Of a stretch of 64,000 nt of DNA, positions 17,493 through 28,944 are shown piece by piece; position 1 is the first letter of the stretch; every line of letters begins with the position of its first letter. The translations under genes were made by a program, and so were the position numbers. The stretch is from NCBI GenBank assembly GCA_963788055.1, contig CAWBFA010000001.1, positions 248,001 to 312,000 of the forward strand, in the 5' to 3' direction. The notes below the pieces were generated by a model. The model did no database searches and was not told the origin of the DNA. It was given only the letters and a program-made list of their open reading frames with translations. The stretch is from JACCTU01 sp963788055 (GTDB lineage: Bacteria; Actinomycetota; Thermoleophilia; Gaiellales; Gaiellaceae).

Positions 17493-18252
17493 TCAGCCCA
17501 GCGTGTACTCGGCTCGCGGGGACAGGCCCGCACGCGTTCGTGCTCGGTTGTCCGCCTCGAGGAGCTGCGCGCGGTCGCCGATGTCGAGCCACTCGCCGGC
17601 GAAGCGATAGCCGTAGACGGGGGCGCGCCGGTGGAGCCACTCGACGAAGCGGCCCGGCTGGTCGGGCGCGTTGCCCTCGTCGAGGTACGTCGCGACGAGC
17701 TTCAGGTGCTCGCGGTGGAAGACGTAGCACGCCGTCGCGGCGAGGTTCGACACCGGGTCGGGCGGCTTCTCGATGAAGGAGACGACCCGCTCCTCGCTCG
17801 TCGAGCTCGACCACGCCGTACTGCTTCACGAGCTCGAGCTCCGGGTGCTCGTAGAGCGCTACCGCGCTCGCGACCCCTTTCGTGCGCCACCAGCTCACGT
17901 AGTCGGCGAGGCTGTAGTCGAAGAGGTTGTCGCCGGCGACGACGAGCCAGTCGTCGTCGATCCCCGCGCGATCGAGCACGAAGCGGAGGTCGCCGATCGC
18001 CCCGAGCCGGTCGTCCTCGCTCGTCGTCCCGTCGTCGTGAACCGTCACGTCTGCGGGCGCCCACTCGGAGAACGCGCCCGCGAACTTTGCGTTCGTCACG
18101 ACATGAATCTCGAGCGGATCCGCCTCGCGGATCCGCTCGAGAATGTGATCCACCATCGGCCGCCCGCCGATCGTCAGCAGCGGCTTCGCGATCGTCTCGG
18201 TCAACGGGTACAGCCGGGTCGCGTAACCGGCTGCGAGTATCAGTGCCTTCAT
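17493..18252 (-). CDS. Sugar-phosphate nucleotidyltransferase (one frameshift)
   Basis: Starts at ATG 18252 with the NTP-transferase signature MKALILAAGYATRLYPLTET and KPLLTIGGRPMVDHILERIR, followed by DDWLVVAGDNLFDYSLADYV (metal-binding Asp in AGDNLF). After QYGVVELDE the frame breaks (about 17795). The continuation is in another frame (SNLAATACYVFHREHLKLVA, then GRFVEWLHRRAPVYGYRFAG and EWLDIGDRAQLLEADNRART, the usual family ending). Repaired length is about 252 residues. It belongs to the RfbA/GlmU-N-like family making NDP-sugars for surface polysaccharide; nucleotide and sugar are not determined. A second such gene lies at 20.4-21.1 kb. Confidence 0.85.
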
Positions 18253-18282
18253 CCGCAGAAAATGCGCAGCACCTTCTGCGGC

Positions 18283-19552
18283 CTAGGTCCCCTCGTCCCA
18301 GGACGCGAGGTAGCGCTCCTGCTCGTCGGTCAGGGTGTCGATGTCGACTCCCATCGTCGCGAGCTTGAGCTTCGCGATTTCGGCGTCGATCTCGGCGGGA
18401 ACCGGGTAGACCTTCCGCTCGAGCTCCGCGGCGTGTTGAACGGCGTACTCGGCGGCAAGCGCCTGGTTCGCGAACGACATGTCCATCACGATCGCCGGAT
18501 GCCCTTCCGCGGCGGCGAGGTTGATCAGGCGGCCCTCGCCGAGCAGATAGAGCCGGCGGCCGTTCGAGAGCGTGAACTCCTCGACGAACTGGCGCGCCTC
18601 GCGCGTCTCGCTGGCAAGCGATCGAAGCGCGGGGATGTCGATCTCCACGTTGAAGTGCCCGGTGTTCGAGAGAATCGCGCCGTCCTTCATCTGCTCCATG
18701 TGCTCGCGCCGGATCACGGACTTGTCGCCGGTCGCGGTGCAGAAGATGTCGCCGACCTTGGCGGCCTGCTCCATCGGCATCACCTCGAACCCGTCCATGA
18801 TCGCCTCGAGCGCCTTCAGCGGATCGACCTCCGTGATGATCACGTGCGAGCCCATCCCCTTCGCGCGCATCGCGACGCCCTTGCCGACCCAGCCGTAGCC
18901 GGAGATCACGAACCGCTTCCCGCCGAGCAGGACGTTCGTCGCGCGGATGATCCCGTCGATCGTCGACTGGCCGGTGCCGTAGCGGTTGTCGAACATGTGC
19001 TTCGTGAACGCGTCGTTGACCGCGATCACAGGGAAGCCGAGCGCACCGTCGCGCTCGAGTGCCTTGAGCCGGATCACGCCGGTCGTCGTCTCCTCCGTGC
19101 CGGCGATCACGTCGCCGAGTTGCTCACGCCGTGCGGAGTGGAGTACGCCGATCACATCGGCGCCGTCGTCCATCGTGATCTGCGGCTTGTGGTCGACCGC
19201 AGCCTCGATGTGCTGGTAGTAGGTGTCGTTGTCCTCGCCCTTGATCGCGAAGACGGCGATGTCGTACTCGTCGACGAGCGCCGCGGCGACGTCGTCCTGG
19301 GTCGAGAGCGGGTTCGAGGCGCAGAGCACCACGTCGGCGCCTCCCGCCTTCAGCGTCCGCATCAGGTTCGCGGTCTCCGTCGTCACGTGGAGGCACGCCG
19401 CGACGCGGTAGCCGGACAGCGGCTGCTCGCGTCTCGAAGCGGTCCCGGATCGCGGCGAGCACCGGCATCTGCCGGTCGGCCCACTCGATGCGCCGCACGC
19501 CCTCGGGGGCGAGCGACAGGTCTTTCACGTCGTGTCTGCGTGTCGTGGCCAA
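18283..19552 (-). CDS. ahcY: Adenosylhomocysteinase (one frameshift)
   Basis: Cleaves S-adenosylhomocysteine to adenosine and homocysteine, using tightly bound NAD. The N-terminal end (ATTRRHDVKDLSLAPEGVRR) runs to IRDRFETR, where the frame breaks near 19430; the rest starts GYRVAACLHVTTETANLMRT. Signatures include CASNPLSTQDDVAAALVD, FDNRYGTGQSTIDGIIRATN and the Rossmann GYGWVGKGVAMRAKGMGSHV. The conserved C-terminal end reads KLKLATMGVDIDTLTDEQER, with YLASWDEGT replacing the usual YL..W..GT. I chose TTG 19552 because GGAAGAGG precedes it; GTG 19528 is an alternative. Repaired length is about 422 residues. With metH nearby it completes the methyl cycle. Confidence 0.92.
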
Positions 19553-19595
19553 TGCGTCCTCTTCCGTCGTGAGTGGTCGGGCAGTGTAGTGCGGG

Positions 19596-19919
19596 TCAGG
19601 CGGCGAGCAGCCGCTCGTGCTTGCGCTGCTCCCAGTCGAGCGCGTCGACTCCGCTGCCGTGCAGCCAGGTGTCGACGGCGGCGCGGAGCTCGGGGTCACG
19701 CCGCATGCGCAGGGCGAAGGCCATCTCGGCGAGCTCGACGCCGAACCGGCGACGCAGCTCCCTCAAGGATCTGAGCTGGTTCAGCTCGCGGAGGCCGTAG
19801 ACGCGGTACCCGGCCTCCGTCCGCTGCGGCGCGACGAGGCCCGCGGCCTCGAGGTAGCGCAGCATCCGCGCCGACCAGCCGGTGCGGGCGGCGGCGTCTC
19901 CGACCGTGATCGCGTCCAC
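19596..19919 (-). CDS. MerR-family transcriptional regulator
   Basis: About 107 residues. The winged helix-turn-helix opens VDAITVGDAAARTGWSARML, then RYLEAAGLVAPQRTEAGYRV and YGLRELNQLRSLRELRRRFG, which is the classical MerR N-terminal pattern (R.LRYYE..GL..P.R...GYR.Y). The effector region is short and has no Cys, so metal sensing is unlikely. The GTG at 19919 is preferred because an upstream in-frame GTG at 19937 lies inside a palindrome that looks like the operator. The gene sits between the cupin gene and ahcY, all on the minus strand. Its effector and targets are unknown. Confidence 0.82.
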   Translation of the reverse strand: MDAITVGDAAARTGWSARMLRYLEAAGLVAPQRTEAGYRVYGLRELNQLRSLRELRRRFGVELAEMAFALRMRRDPELRAAVDTWLHGSGVDALDWEQRKHERLLAA

Positions 19920-19928
19920 AGCCAACGA

Positions 19929-19950
19929 CCTTACCACAAGAGTGTTAAGG
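19929..19950. promoter_or_regulatory. Palindrome upstream of merR gene (probable operator)
   Basis: A 22-base dyad, CCTTACCAC-AAGA-GTGTTAAGG on the plus strand, is symmetric except for one position. It lies ten bases upstream of the merR-type start and overlaps the cupin stop codon. MerR proteins bind such dyads within their promoters, so autoregulation is likely; this is inference. Confidence 0.5.
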
Positions 19951-20325
19951 TTCTGAGGTCCCCTCGCGCCCGTAGGCGTCCTCGAGGCGAACGACGTCGT
20001 CGAGGTGAGGGGTCGAGACCTCCAGGATCGTCGTGTCCTCGAGCGCCGTGACCCGATGCACGGTGCCCGGCGAATAGTGGAAGGCCTCGCCCGGCCCGAT
20101 CACGGTCTCGTTCAGGACGGTGTCACCGCTCGAGCCGAGCTCGAGCTTGGCCCGGCCGGACTGGACGTACCAGGATTCGTCCTTCCGCTCGTGGTACTGG
20201 AGGCTCAGGGACTGCCCGGTCGCGACGAAGAGGATCTTGCCCACGTAGTCGCCCGTCTCCGCCCAGATCAGCTCCCAGCCCCACGGCTTCTCGACGCGCC
20301 GCGGGTCGAAGGTCCAGGCGTCCAG
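19945..20325 (-). CDS. Cupin protein, mannose-6-phosphate isomerase type II-like
   Basis: Small single-domain cupin. The conserved beta-barrel is GKILFVATGQSLSLQYHERK, DESWYVQSGRAKLELGSSGD and IGPGEAFHYSPGTVHRVTAL, with metal-binding His/Glu in YHERKDE and the final His of VHRV. The first standard start is GTG 20244, but clearly related sequence continues upstream in frame (FDPRRVEKPWGWELIWAETG, ending near 20289-20310). The frame opens only at an in-frame TAA near 20364 with no ATG/GTG/TTG, so a CTG start (20325 or 20334) or an indel must be assumed. It resembles the C-terminal domain of ManC/AlgA-type guanylyltransferases and follows a sugar nucleotidyltransferase, consistent with sugar-phosphate metabolism. 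Confidence 0.7.
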   Translation of the reverse strand: MDAWTFDPRRVEKPWGWELIWAETGDYVGKILFVATGQSLSLQYHERKDESWYVQSGRAKLELGSSGDTVLNETVIGPGEAFHYSPGTVHRVTALEDTTILEVSTPHLDDVVRLEDAYGREGTSEP

Positions 20326-20373
20326 GCTGTTCAGGTTCGGCGAAGGGTCGATGCGGCGATCTTATGCGGCTCG

Positions 20374-21060
20374 CTACGCCGGTTCCGCCGCGGCGAAGTA
20401 CTCCTCGGCGCGGCGCAGGTCCTTGGGCGTGTTCACGGTCAGCCACAGCCCCTCGTGCCTGAAGGCGAGCAGCTTTCGCTCGGCCGCGAGCTCGGGGAAC
20501 GTAGACGTCTCGTGGTCGCCCTTGTCGGGCAGCCGCTCGATCGCCTCGTCGTCGAGCACGTAGAGCCCCATGTTCACCCAGTGCGGCAGCCTCGGCGCCT
20601 CGCGGAAGCCCTCGACCGTCCCGTCGTCTGCCAGGTCGACGACGCCGAAGGGCGACGGAAGCGGCGCGACGGTGATCGTCGCCGCGGGTCGGCGTTCCCG
20701 ATGGAGCGCGAGTAGCGCCTCGAGATCGACGTCGAAGAGCTCGTCGCCGTTCAGCGCGAAGCACGGGCCCGAATCTCGCCGCTCGCGCGCCGCGAACTTG
20801 AGGCCTCCCCCACGCCCGAGCGGCTCCTCTTCACCTGCGAACGCGAGCTCCACGCCGACCCCCTCGAGCGCACGGGAGAATTCCTCCTCCTGCCCGGCGC
20901 GGCAGCTCACGATCACCCGGTCGACGCCGGCCTGAGCCAGGCGTCGGATCTGGTGCTCTGCGAGGGGGCTGCCGGCGATGTCGATGAGCGCCTTCGGACG
21001 CCCCTGCGCGGCGTCGCCGAGCCGTTCGGCCATGCCGCCCGCGAGGAGGATGGCTTCCAC
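20374..21060 (-). CDS. Sugar nucleotidyltransferase (mannose-1-phosphate guanylyltransferase-like)
   Basis: 228 residues from GTG 21060. The signature is VEAILLAGGMAERLGDAAQG, RPKALIDIAGSPLAEHQIRR and FALNGDELFDVDLEALLALH, with the metal-binding Asp in NGDELF. The ending is TVNTPKDLRRAEEYFAAAE. The DD-type NDP-mannose/glucose pyrophosphorylase fold is clear; the exact sugar is not. The start codon directly abuts the arm of the three-copy hairpin element (copy A), which separates this gene from ugd. The cupin gene follows downstream; together the pair could supply both halves of a ManC-type enzyme. Confidence 0.88.
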   Translation of the reverse strand: MEAILLAGGMAERLGDAAQGRPKALIDIAGSPLAEHQIRRLAQAGVDRVIVSCRAGQEEEFSRALEGVGVELAFAGEEEPLGRGGGLKFAARERRDSGPCFALNGDELFDVDLEALLALHRERRPAATITVAPLPSPFGVVDLADDGTVEGFREAPRLPHWVNMGLYVLDDEAIERLPDKGDHETSTFPELAAERKLLAFRHEGLWLTVNTPKDLRRAEEYFAAAEPA

Positions 21061-21226
21061 TAGTAGTGCTTCCGGTCTCGTTGCCGGATGCCTGGGTCGT
21101 CGACACCAAGCGGTGCAAGGACGCAGGGAGCGCTCGTACTGCGAAGTACGGGCGCGACTGAGGACGCGGCAGCGCGCCGCGTGTCGGCGGGCCAGGCACC
21201 GGAGGGCGAGGCCGGGAGCACCACTA
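21061..21226 (+). repeat. Three-copy structured hairpin element, copy A
   Basis: About 166 bases filling the gap between ugd (its TAG is in the arm) and the next start codon (21060). Outer arms 21061-21080 and 21207-21226 pair over 20 positions (17 Watson-Crick, two G.U and one A-C on the plus strand). Inner stems are GCCTGG/CCAGGC (21090-21095 with 21192-21197), CGACAC/GTGTCG (21101-21106 with 21181-21186) and an apical hairpin CGTACT-GCGA-AGTACG (21135-21150). Conserved unpaired core: GGACGCAGGGAGCG (21119-21132), then GGGCGCGACTGAGGACGC. Copies B and C keep the core but replace the stem sequences with compensatory changes. Confidence 0.88.
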
Positions 21227-22562
21227 GGACGTCGACGGCTCGCGGTCGCGCTCGGGCGTTTCCGGCAGCACGTCCGACGGTGAGACGGGCCGGCCGATCC
21301 CCTCGTACGCGAACCCGGCAGCGCGCGCCTGCGCGGGATCGAGCAGGTTCCGGCCGTCAACGATCAGCGGTCGCGCCATCAGGTCGCGGATCTCGGGACG
21401 CGCGAGGTCGCGCAGCTCATCCCACTCGGTCACGATCACGGCGGCGTCCGCGCCCCGCACGGCTTCCTGCACCGTCGAGCACAACTGCGCCTGCGGCATC
21501 ACCCGCTTGCCGTCGACCACGGGGTCCCAGGCACGCACCTCCGCTCCTTCGGCGATCAGGCGCGACGCGAGGACCAGGCTCGGCGCCTCTCGCGTGTCGT
21601 CGGTACCGGCCTTGAACGCGAGCCCGAGGAGCGCAACACGCTTGCCCCGAAGCTTCCCGAGATGGCGCTGGAGCTTCCCGATCACGCGGCGCTTCTGAAG
21701 CTCGTTTACCTCGATCACCGCGTTCAGCAGCTGGAAGTGGTAACCCGAGTTCGCCGCGAGCTGCTTGAGCGCGAGCGAGTCCTTTGGAAAACACGAGCCG
21801 CCCCAGCCGACCCCCGCACGCAGGAAGTGCGGGCCGAGTCGCCTGTCCAGCCCGACGCCCTCGGCGACCTTGACGACGTCGGCGCCCGTTGCCTCGCAGA
21901 CGTTGGCGATCTCGTTGATGAAGCTGATGCGCGTCATCAAGAACGCGTTGGAAGCGAGCTTGACCATCTCGGCCGAGTTGACGTCCATCTGGACGATCGG
22001 CGCCTCGAGCGATGCGTACAGACCCGCGACCCGTTCCCCGTCGTCCGCGTCGAAGGCGCCGATCACGATCCGATCGGGCTCCATGAAGTCGCGCACCGCG
22101 CGTCCCTCGGCCGTGAACTCGGGATTCGACGCGTAGCCGACGTGCCCGAGCCCGCGCTGGTCGAGCGCCGCGCGCACCCTCTCGCCCGTCCCGACCGGGA
22201 CGGTGCTCTTGAGCACGAGCACGGGGCTCCCCTCGACATTCGGGAGCTCGTCGACGACCGTCCAGACGCGGGAGAGGTCGGCGTCACCCGAGTATGCGAC
22301 CGGCGGGGTGTCGACGCAGACAAACAGGAATTCGGCACCGTTCACCGCTTCGCCGGCGTCGAGGGTGAACGTCAGTCGGTCCGCGTTCCTCGCGAGCAGC
22401 TCGTCGAGGCCCGGCTCGAAGATCGGCACCTCGCCCCGCTGGAGCCGGTCGAACCTTCTCGGGGACGACGTCGCGGACGACCACGTCGTTGCCGAGCTCG
22501 GCGAGGCACGCAGCAGTGACGAGCCCGACGTACCCCGCCCCGAAGACGCCGATCCTGCTCAC
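21224..22562 (-). CDS. ugd: UDP-glucose/GDP-mannose dehydrogenase family (one frameshift)
   Basis: NAD-dependent four-electron oxidation of a nucleotide sugar to its uronic acid. The N-terminal part reads MSRIGVFGAGYVGLVTAACL (Rossmann GxGxxG) and ends at VRDVVPEKV. The frame breaks near 22455 and continues in the next frame with PIFEPGLDELLARNADRLTF. Then come LVLKSTVPVGTGERVRAALD, SNPEFTAEGRAVRDFMEPDR and the catalytic-Cys motif GVGWGGSCFPKDSLALKQLA. The C-terminal UDP-binding domain is GLAFKAGTDDTREAPSLVLA. Repaired length is about 445 residues, normal. The Cys and Lys of GGSCFPKD are intact. It belongs to the surface-polysaccharide group with the two nucleotidyltransferases and the LCP protein. 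The exact substrate (UDP-glucose most likely) is inferred. Confidence 0.9.
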
Positions 22563-22573
22563 GGGCGCGAAGC

Positions 22574-24487
22574 CTACCCCGGCGGCAGCGGACGGAGACC
22601 CTTGGCGATCGCGAGCATGGTCTCGTTGGAGAGCTTGTCGAGCAGCGAGTTCACGACCCAGTAGGTCGCGCCTCCGGCTTCCAGCACGACCATGTGCAGG
22701 TGCGCGCCGTTGTAGTAGAGCCGGTACGTTCGCTTGCCGATCTTCGTCACCTCGTTCGGGTCCTCGAGGGCAGGTGCATCATCCCAGTCGGTCATCTGGA
22801 TGCCCCAGTAGTCGACGCTGCCGTTGGTGTAGGTCAGGCGCACTGTGTTGTGGTCACCCAGCTTGTAGACGCGGATCGGCGCGAGCGTGCTGAGCGAGGA
22901 GCTCTGCTCGACCTTTGTCGGCACCATCAGCGTGTAGGGCACGCGCTTTGCGACTGCCTGGAGAAGTGGCGTCGCGGCCGAGTCCGATCGGACGGCAGGC
23001 GTAGAACGCTCGGGCGTTTGGTCGGCCGGAGCGGCCGCGATCGTCCCGTGGTACGTCTGGCCCACGATCACCGTCACGTCCGCGCCGTTGGACAGCGGAG
23101 CGATCTCTTTCGGAAGCTTCGACACCTGCGCGTCGCCGAACAGCTTCGAAAGCTTGTTCGCCGCGGCGCGCCCGTCAGCACCCTGGAAATAGACCTCGGT
23201 GCGGAAGTACTCCCAGCTGGGCGCGTTCCCATCGCCGCTGGTCACGATCTTGTAGCCACGCGCACCGAGCTGCGACCCGGCGGACGTCGCTGAGCCGACC
23301 TGGCCGTTGCCGTTCAGCACCGTGACCGTCGTCTGGGACGGCGGCGGAGCTGCGTCGGCGCGTCGCCGCTTCAACGCCACGTCCGTCGCCTTGAGCGGCG
23401 CGTCGACGTCTGGCTGGATGAAGTCGTTCACGGCGGCCTGGATGCACGACTGGGGCACGACGACCTCGTTCAGCCCCTGGTAGCAGCTGAGGTCGATCTT
23501 CGTCTGGATCACGTGGCGGGCAGGCAGCCCGTAGACCAGGGCCGCGTAGTCGAGCAGCGTGTGCGCGTCGAAGCGGGTGCCGTCGCCCTTGCCGACCTCG
23601 ACGTTCGACGTCACGGTCTTGACGAGCTTCGGCAGGTCGAGGAGCGGGAAGTCGGTCGCGCGCTGCTTGACGCCCCGCAGGAACTGTTGTTGACGCGCCA
23701 GCCGGAAGAAGTCGGAGTCGAGATGGCGATAGCGCACGTACTCGAGCGCGTCCGCGCCGTTCAGCTTCTGGTAGCCGGGCTGGAGGTCGATCGTCGCGTA
23801 GCGGTCGCCGCCGCTCGAGTTGTCGTTGAAGTATCGCCGGTCGACGTCGATCCACACGCCGCCCATCCGGCTGACGACCTGCTTGAAGCCGCGGAAGTTC
23901 ACCGTGACGAGGAAGTTGATCGGCACGCCGGTCAAGTGCCGCACGGTCTCGATCGCTGCGGACGAGCCGCATTCCCCGTACGCGTTGTTGATCCTGGAGG
24001 TGAAGGGACCGTTCTTGCAGCCCTGGATCTCGACGAGCAGGTCGCGCGGGAACGACAGCATCGTCACGGTCTCGAGGCCGGGATCGGCTCGGATCAGCAT
24101 CAGCGTGTCGGAGTGGCCCGTCGCCGCGCCTTCCACCCCGGCGCGCTTGTCGTAGCCGAGGACGAGCGCCGTCGTCGGCTCGCCCGGGATCACCACGTCG
24201 AGCGTCTTCTGCGCCGCTTTGACGTCGGCCGAGCGCGGCCCGAGGCTGCTCGCGATGTCCTGCTCCACGTAGAGGTACGTCCCGCCCGCGATCCCGGCGG
24301 CGAGCATCAGCGCCACGATCACGAGCCAGAGGAAGATCCGGCCGAAGAGGCCCGCCAGGCTCCGCGGCTCGGGCTCGGGCTGGCGGTAACGGCGCATGGG
24401 AGCGCCGATCGCGGGCGGGAACACGGCGTGCCCGTTCCCGTTCAGCTCTGCGGCGCGGCCGATGCCTCTCTTCAGCGTCGTCTTCAT
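22574..24487 (-). CDS. LytR-CpsA-Psr (LCP) family polymer ligase with LytR_C domain
   Basis: 637 residues from ATG 24487. A cytoplasmic N-terminus rich in Arg/Pro is followed by one membrane helix (IFLWLVIVALMLAAGIAGGT). The extracellular LCP domain has the conserved Arg/Asp motifs GHSDTLMLIRADPGLETVTM, LSFPRDLLVEI, INNAYGECGSSAAIETVRHL and ALEYVRYRHLDSDFFRLARQ. A LytR_C domain follows (TTVTVLNGNGQVGSATSAGS). A further C-terminal domain of about 150 residues (VPYTLMVPTKVEQSSSLSTL to the end) is less familiar. LCP enzymes transfer lipid-linked glycopolymers, such as arabinogalactan, teichoic acid or capsule, to peptidoglycan. It sits 12 bases downstream of metH's end region and upstream of ugd. 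Confidence 0.92.
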   Translation of the reverse strand: MKTTLKRGIGRAAELNGNGHAVFPPAIGAPMRRYRQPEPEPRSLAGLFGRIFLWLVIVALMLAAGIAGGTYLYVEQDIASSLGPRSADVKAAQKTLDVVIPGEPTTALVLGYDKRAGVEGAATGHSDTLMLIRADPGLETVTMLSFPRDLLVEIQGCKNGPFTSRINNAYGECGSSAAIETVRHLTGVPINFLVTVNFRGFKQVVSRMGGVWIDVDRRYFNDNSSGGDRYATIDLQPGYQKLNGADALEYVRYRHLDSDFFRLARQQQFLRGVKQRATDFPLLDLPKLVKTVTSNVEVGKGDGTRFDAHTLLDYAALVYGLPARHVIQTKIDLSCYQGLNEVVVPQSCIQAAVNDFIQPDVDAPLKATDVALKRRRADAAPPPSQTTVTVLNGNGQVGSATSAGSQLGARGYKIVTSGDGNAPSWEYFRTEVYFQGADGRAAANKLSKLFGDAQVSKLPKEIAPLSNGADVTVIVGQTYHGTIAAAPADQTPERSTPAVRSDSAATPLLQAVAKRVPYTLMVPTKVEQSSSLSTLAPIRVYKLGDHNTVRLTYTNGSVDYWGIQMTDWDDAPALEDPNEVTKIGKRTYRLYYNGAHLHMVVLEAGGATYWVVNSLLDKLSNETMLAIAKGLRPLPPG

Positions 24488-24525
24488 GTGAAAAACGGAA
24501 GACGCCACGAAGGCGTCCCCGGGGC

Positions 24526-28134
<3,609 letters not shown>

Positions 28135-28140
28135 GAAAAC

Positions 28141-28170
28141 CGCTCCCAGGCCGAAAGAGGATCGGGAGCG
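28141..28170 (-). promoter_or_regulatory. Hairpin in the metH leader, next to the start codon
   Basis: A perfect seven-base stem CGCTCCC/GGGAGCG with a 16-base loop ends six bases before the metH GTG and contains the only SD-like purine run (GGGAG). Folding would hide the ribosome-binding site. Further up (28201-28235) a CCCGG/CCGGG stem is possible. I cannot match the leader to a known SAM, SAH or cobalamin riboswitch by eye. Confidence 0.4.
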
Positions 28171-28308
28171 TGGGCTCCGGGCTCTTTAGGCGTTTGGTAA
28201 CCCGGTCGCCAAGCTGCCGTTCAAAGCTCTCCGGGACGCGAAAAAGCGTAGCAGCCACCGTCGCGCACCGAGGGTCGGGCGGACGGCGTATCGGCCTGTC
28301 CGGAAGGG
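28171..28308. other. Intergenic region atpC-metH
   Basis: About 140 bases between the atpC stop and the metH leader hairpin. On the minus strand it carries the rest of the possible metH leader, with complementary segments CCCGG/CCGGG, and GGCG/CGCC around GGTTACC. No reading frame or terminator with a T-run is visible. Confidence 0.35.
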
Positions 28309-28776
28309 CTACTCGTGGCGGGTGCCGGGGGTGATCTTCGCGCGCACGTCGCGGAGGTTGCCGCCCGTCGCGACCTCGAGCTGGGTCTCCGCGTGGATGA
28401 TCCGCTGCTCGATCACCCACCGGTCGGCCGACGACTCGCCGCGCTCGATCAGCTCGAGCTCGGCCTTCGCCTCCTCGAGCATCTGCTCGGCCGCCTCGCG
28501 GTCGATCTCGGACGCCTTGACCGCATGGTCGACGAGCGCGATCGCGCGGTCGAGCTGAACGGTGAAGAACCCCGGCCCGGTCGCGAACTCCTCGACGTGC
28601 TCGGAGCCGAGGTGCACCCGCGTCGCCCCCGACTTCAGCGTCGCGACGAGCGGCGCATGCCGTGCGAGCACGCCGATCTCACCGGCCGCGCCGGGCACGA
28701 TCAGCATCTCCGCGTCCCCTTCGAACACCGTGCCGTCGGGCGTGACGAGCGAGACGTCGAAGCGCGGCCGAGCCAC
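28309..28776 (-). CDS. atpC: ATP synthase F1 subunit epsilon
   Basis: The epsilon subunit belongs to the rotor stalk and inhibits ATP hydrolysis. The beta-sandwich domain reads VARPRFDVSLVTPDGTVFEG, DAEMLIVPGAAGEIGVLARH and APLVATLKSGATRVHL; the helical C-terminal part includes DHAVKASEIDREAAEQMLEE. I place the start at GTG 28776. An ATG at 28800 would add MAPEGPLE, which is encoded entirely by the arm of hairpin element copy B, not by conserved atpC sequence. Length of 155 residues is slightly above usual. Separated from atpD by the 164-base element, where most genomes have only a few bases. Confidence 0.9.
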   Translation of the reverse strand: MARPRFDVSLVTPDGTVFEGDAEMLIVPGAAGEIGVLARHAPLVATLKSGATRVHLGSEHVEEFATGPGFFTVQLDRAIALVDHAVKASEIDREAAEQMLEEAKAELELIERGESSADRWVIEQRIIHAETQLEVATGGNLRDVRAKITPGTRHE

Positions 28777-28780
28777 CTCT

Positions 28781-28944
28781 AGTGGCCCTTCCGGTGCCAT
28801 GGCTGGATGCTCGGGTCGCGAGCACCAAGCGATGCAAGGACGCAGGGAGCGTTCGTGCTGTCAAGCACGGGCGCGACTGAGGACGCGGCAGCGCGCCGCG
28901 TGCTCGCGTGCCGAGCGCCGGCCGATGGTGCCGGGAGGGCCACT
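28781..28944 (+). repeat. Three-copy structured hairpin element, copy B (atpD-atpC junction)
   Basis: Outer arms 28781-28800 and 28925-28944 pair over 20 positions with 17 Watson-Crick and three G.U pairs on the plus strand (these would be A-C mismatches on the minus strand). Inner stems: GCTCGG/CCGAGC (28809-28814 with 28911-28916), CGCGAGCAC/GTGCTCGCG (28817-28825 with 28900-28908) and an apical hairpin CGTGCT-GTCA-AGCACG (28854-28869). Core GGACGCAGGGAGCG is at 28838-28851. It begins at the first base of the atpD stop and ends four bases before the atpC GTG. Confidence 0.88.

Noticed and set aside
16627..18252. A single 541-residue fusion of nucleotidyltransferase and ComF
   Set aside because: The open frame joins two genes only because of frameshifts; the true nucleotidyltransferase end is in another frame, and a terminator-like hairpin lies between.
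28135..28308. Cobalamin, SAM or SAH riboswitch upstream of metH
   Set aside because: I looked for the B12 box and for the SAM-I/IV and SAH core sequences and found none by eye; listed only as an unclassified leader.
28777..28800. ATG start of atpC at 28800
   Set aside because: The extra residues are encoded by the hairpin element arm; conserved atpC sequence starts at GTG 28776.
28801..28930. Small peptides encoded by the hairpin elements (similar in all three copies, both strands)
   Set aside because: The similarity follows from the conserved DNA core; frames differ in length and start, and stems change by compensatory pairs, which fits RNA/DNA structure rather than coding.
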